Shown one piece after another: positions 23,136 through 23,501 of a stretch of 23,501 nt of DNA. The translations under genes and the position numbers were made by a program. The first letter of the stretch is position 1, and every line of letters starts with the position of its first letter. The notes beneath the pieces were generated by a model. It was not told where the DNA came from. It searched no databases and saw nothing but the letters and a program-made list of their open reading frames with translations. The DNA comes from 1XD8-76 sp051880335 (lineage in GTDB: Bacteria; Bacillota; Clostridia; Lachnospirales; Lachnospiraceae). The stretch covers positions 1 through 23,501 of the forward strand of contig JBJENT010000028.1 in assembly GCA_051880335.1 (NCBI GenBank), read 5' to 3'.

Positions 23136-23501
23136 TCACATAAAACTGCATAATATAATAGGCAGAAAAATTGCCGGTACAAAATTCATGACTTTCATTT
23201 TGGTAATACCAAGAAGATTCAGTCCGATTCCGATAATGATCACCGAACCCACACAGGTCATCTCAGCGATCACCACATCGGTTAAAAGTGGAGAAACCCA
23301 CTGTGCCAACAAGGTAATTGCGCCCTGATAAACCAACACAAATGCTGCGGAAAAGAACACTCCGATTCCCAATGTGGAAGTAAAAATGATGGACGAGGTA
23401 AAATCCAGCATGGATTTATTATACAGCATCTCACAATCTCCGGTCAGGCCTGCCTGCAATGCTCCTACAATAGTCATGGCACCCACACAGAAAAGCAGAC
23501 T
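23136..23501 (-). CDS. DUF554 family membrane protein, N-terminus beyond the window
   Basis: The last 121 codons of a DUF554 (YdfK/YqgA-type) membrane protein; the frame is open through base 23501. The visible part has the family's hydrophobic segments and sequence blocks (FCVGAMTIVGALQAGLTGD, YNKSMLDFTSSIIFTSTLGI, TDVVIAEMTCVGSVIIIGIG, ITKMKVMNFVPAIFLPIIL). The length of this C-terminal half is normal. The biochemical function of the family is not established. The large inverted repeat downstream probably ends its transcript. Confidence 0.9.
   Translation of the reverse strand, partial: SLLFCVGAMTIVGALQAGLTGDCEMLYNKSMLDFTSSIIFTSTLGIGVFFSAAFVLVYQGAITLLAQWVSPLLTDVVIAEMTCVGSVIIIGIGLNLLGITKMKVMNFVPAIFLPIILCSFM

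Overview
The window looks like chromosomal DNA of a gut-type Lachnospiraceae (Clostridia, Firmicutes), possibly near Blautia; the genus is a guess. The evidence is low-to-moderate GC with AT-rich intergenic DNA, strong AGGAGG-type ribosome binding sites, sigma-A promoters, a BirA-controlled BioY, and a secG-rnr-smpB-ssrA cluster. There are 18 protein genes that I support (two cut by the window edges), one tmRNA gene and several repeat structures.

Region 1 (1-8463) is a Gram-positive polysaccharide-utilisation locus with two divergent arms. The leftward arm encodes a lipoprotein sugar-binding protein, two MalF/MalG-type permeases and a GH43 glycosidase. The rightward arm encodes an AraC regulator, an SGNH carbohydrate esterase and a second GH43 enzyme. 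No transporter ATPase is present, and none of the three enzymes has a signal peptide. The simplest reading is that acetylated, arabinose- or xylose-decorated oligosaccharides are imported and then de-esterified and trimmed in the cytoplasm, with AraC sensing them.

Region 2 (8443-9912) holds bioY, with a promoter overlapped by three BirA-type half-sites, followed by about 800 bp of non-coding DNA dense in repeats. These include a 12-bp tandem repeat in the bioY leader, five copies of a 62-bp hairpin repeat at an exact period, flanked by long imperfect inverted repeats containing CTCGAG, a further hairpin and an 11-bp tandem repeat. This is the least explained part of the window.

Region 3 (9913-14038) carries a protein with RTX-like/EF-hand calcium loops and no signal peptide, then a soluble PAS-type hybrid histidine kinase with two receiver domains that starts with GTG.

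Region 4 (14068-17619) is the RNA and translation quality-control block: tmRNA (ssrA, with a readable tag), smpB, rnr and secG, all leftward. It has clear promoters for ssrA and secG and clear terminators.

Region 5 (17697-23501) has a small single-pass membrane protein and a tight three-gene operon (VWA-like/DUF2201-like protein, MoxR-type AAA+ ATPase, leucine-rich-repeat protein) headed by a perfect 9-bp inverted repeat. It also has a Gfo/Idh/MocA oxidoreductase and the 3' part of a DUF554 membrane protein. The VWA-MoxR-LRR operon is the best candidate for an uncharacterised protein system here; its function cannot be read from sequence alone.
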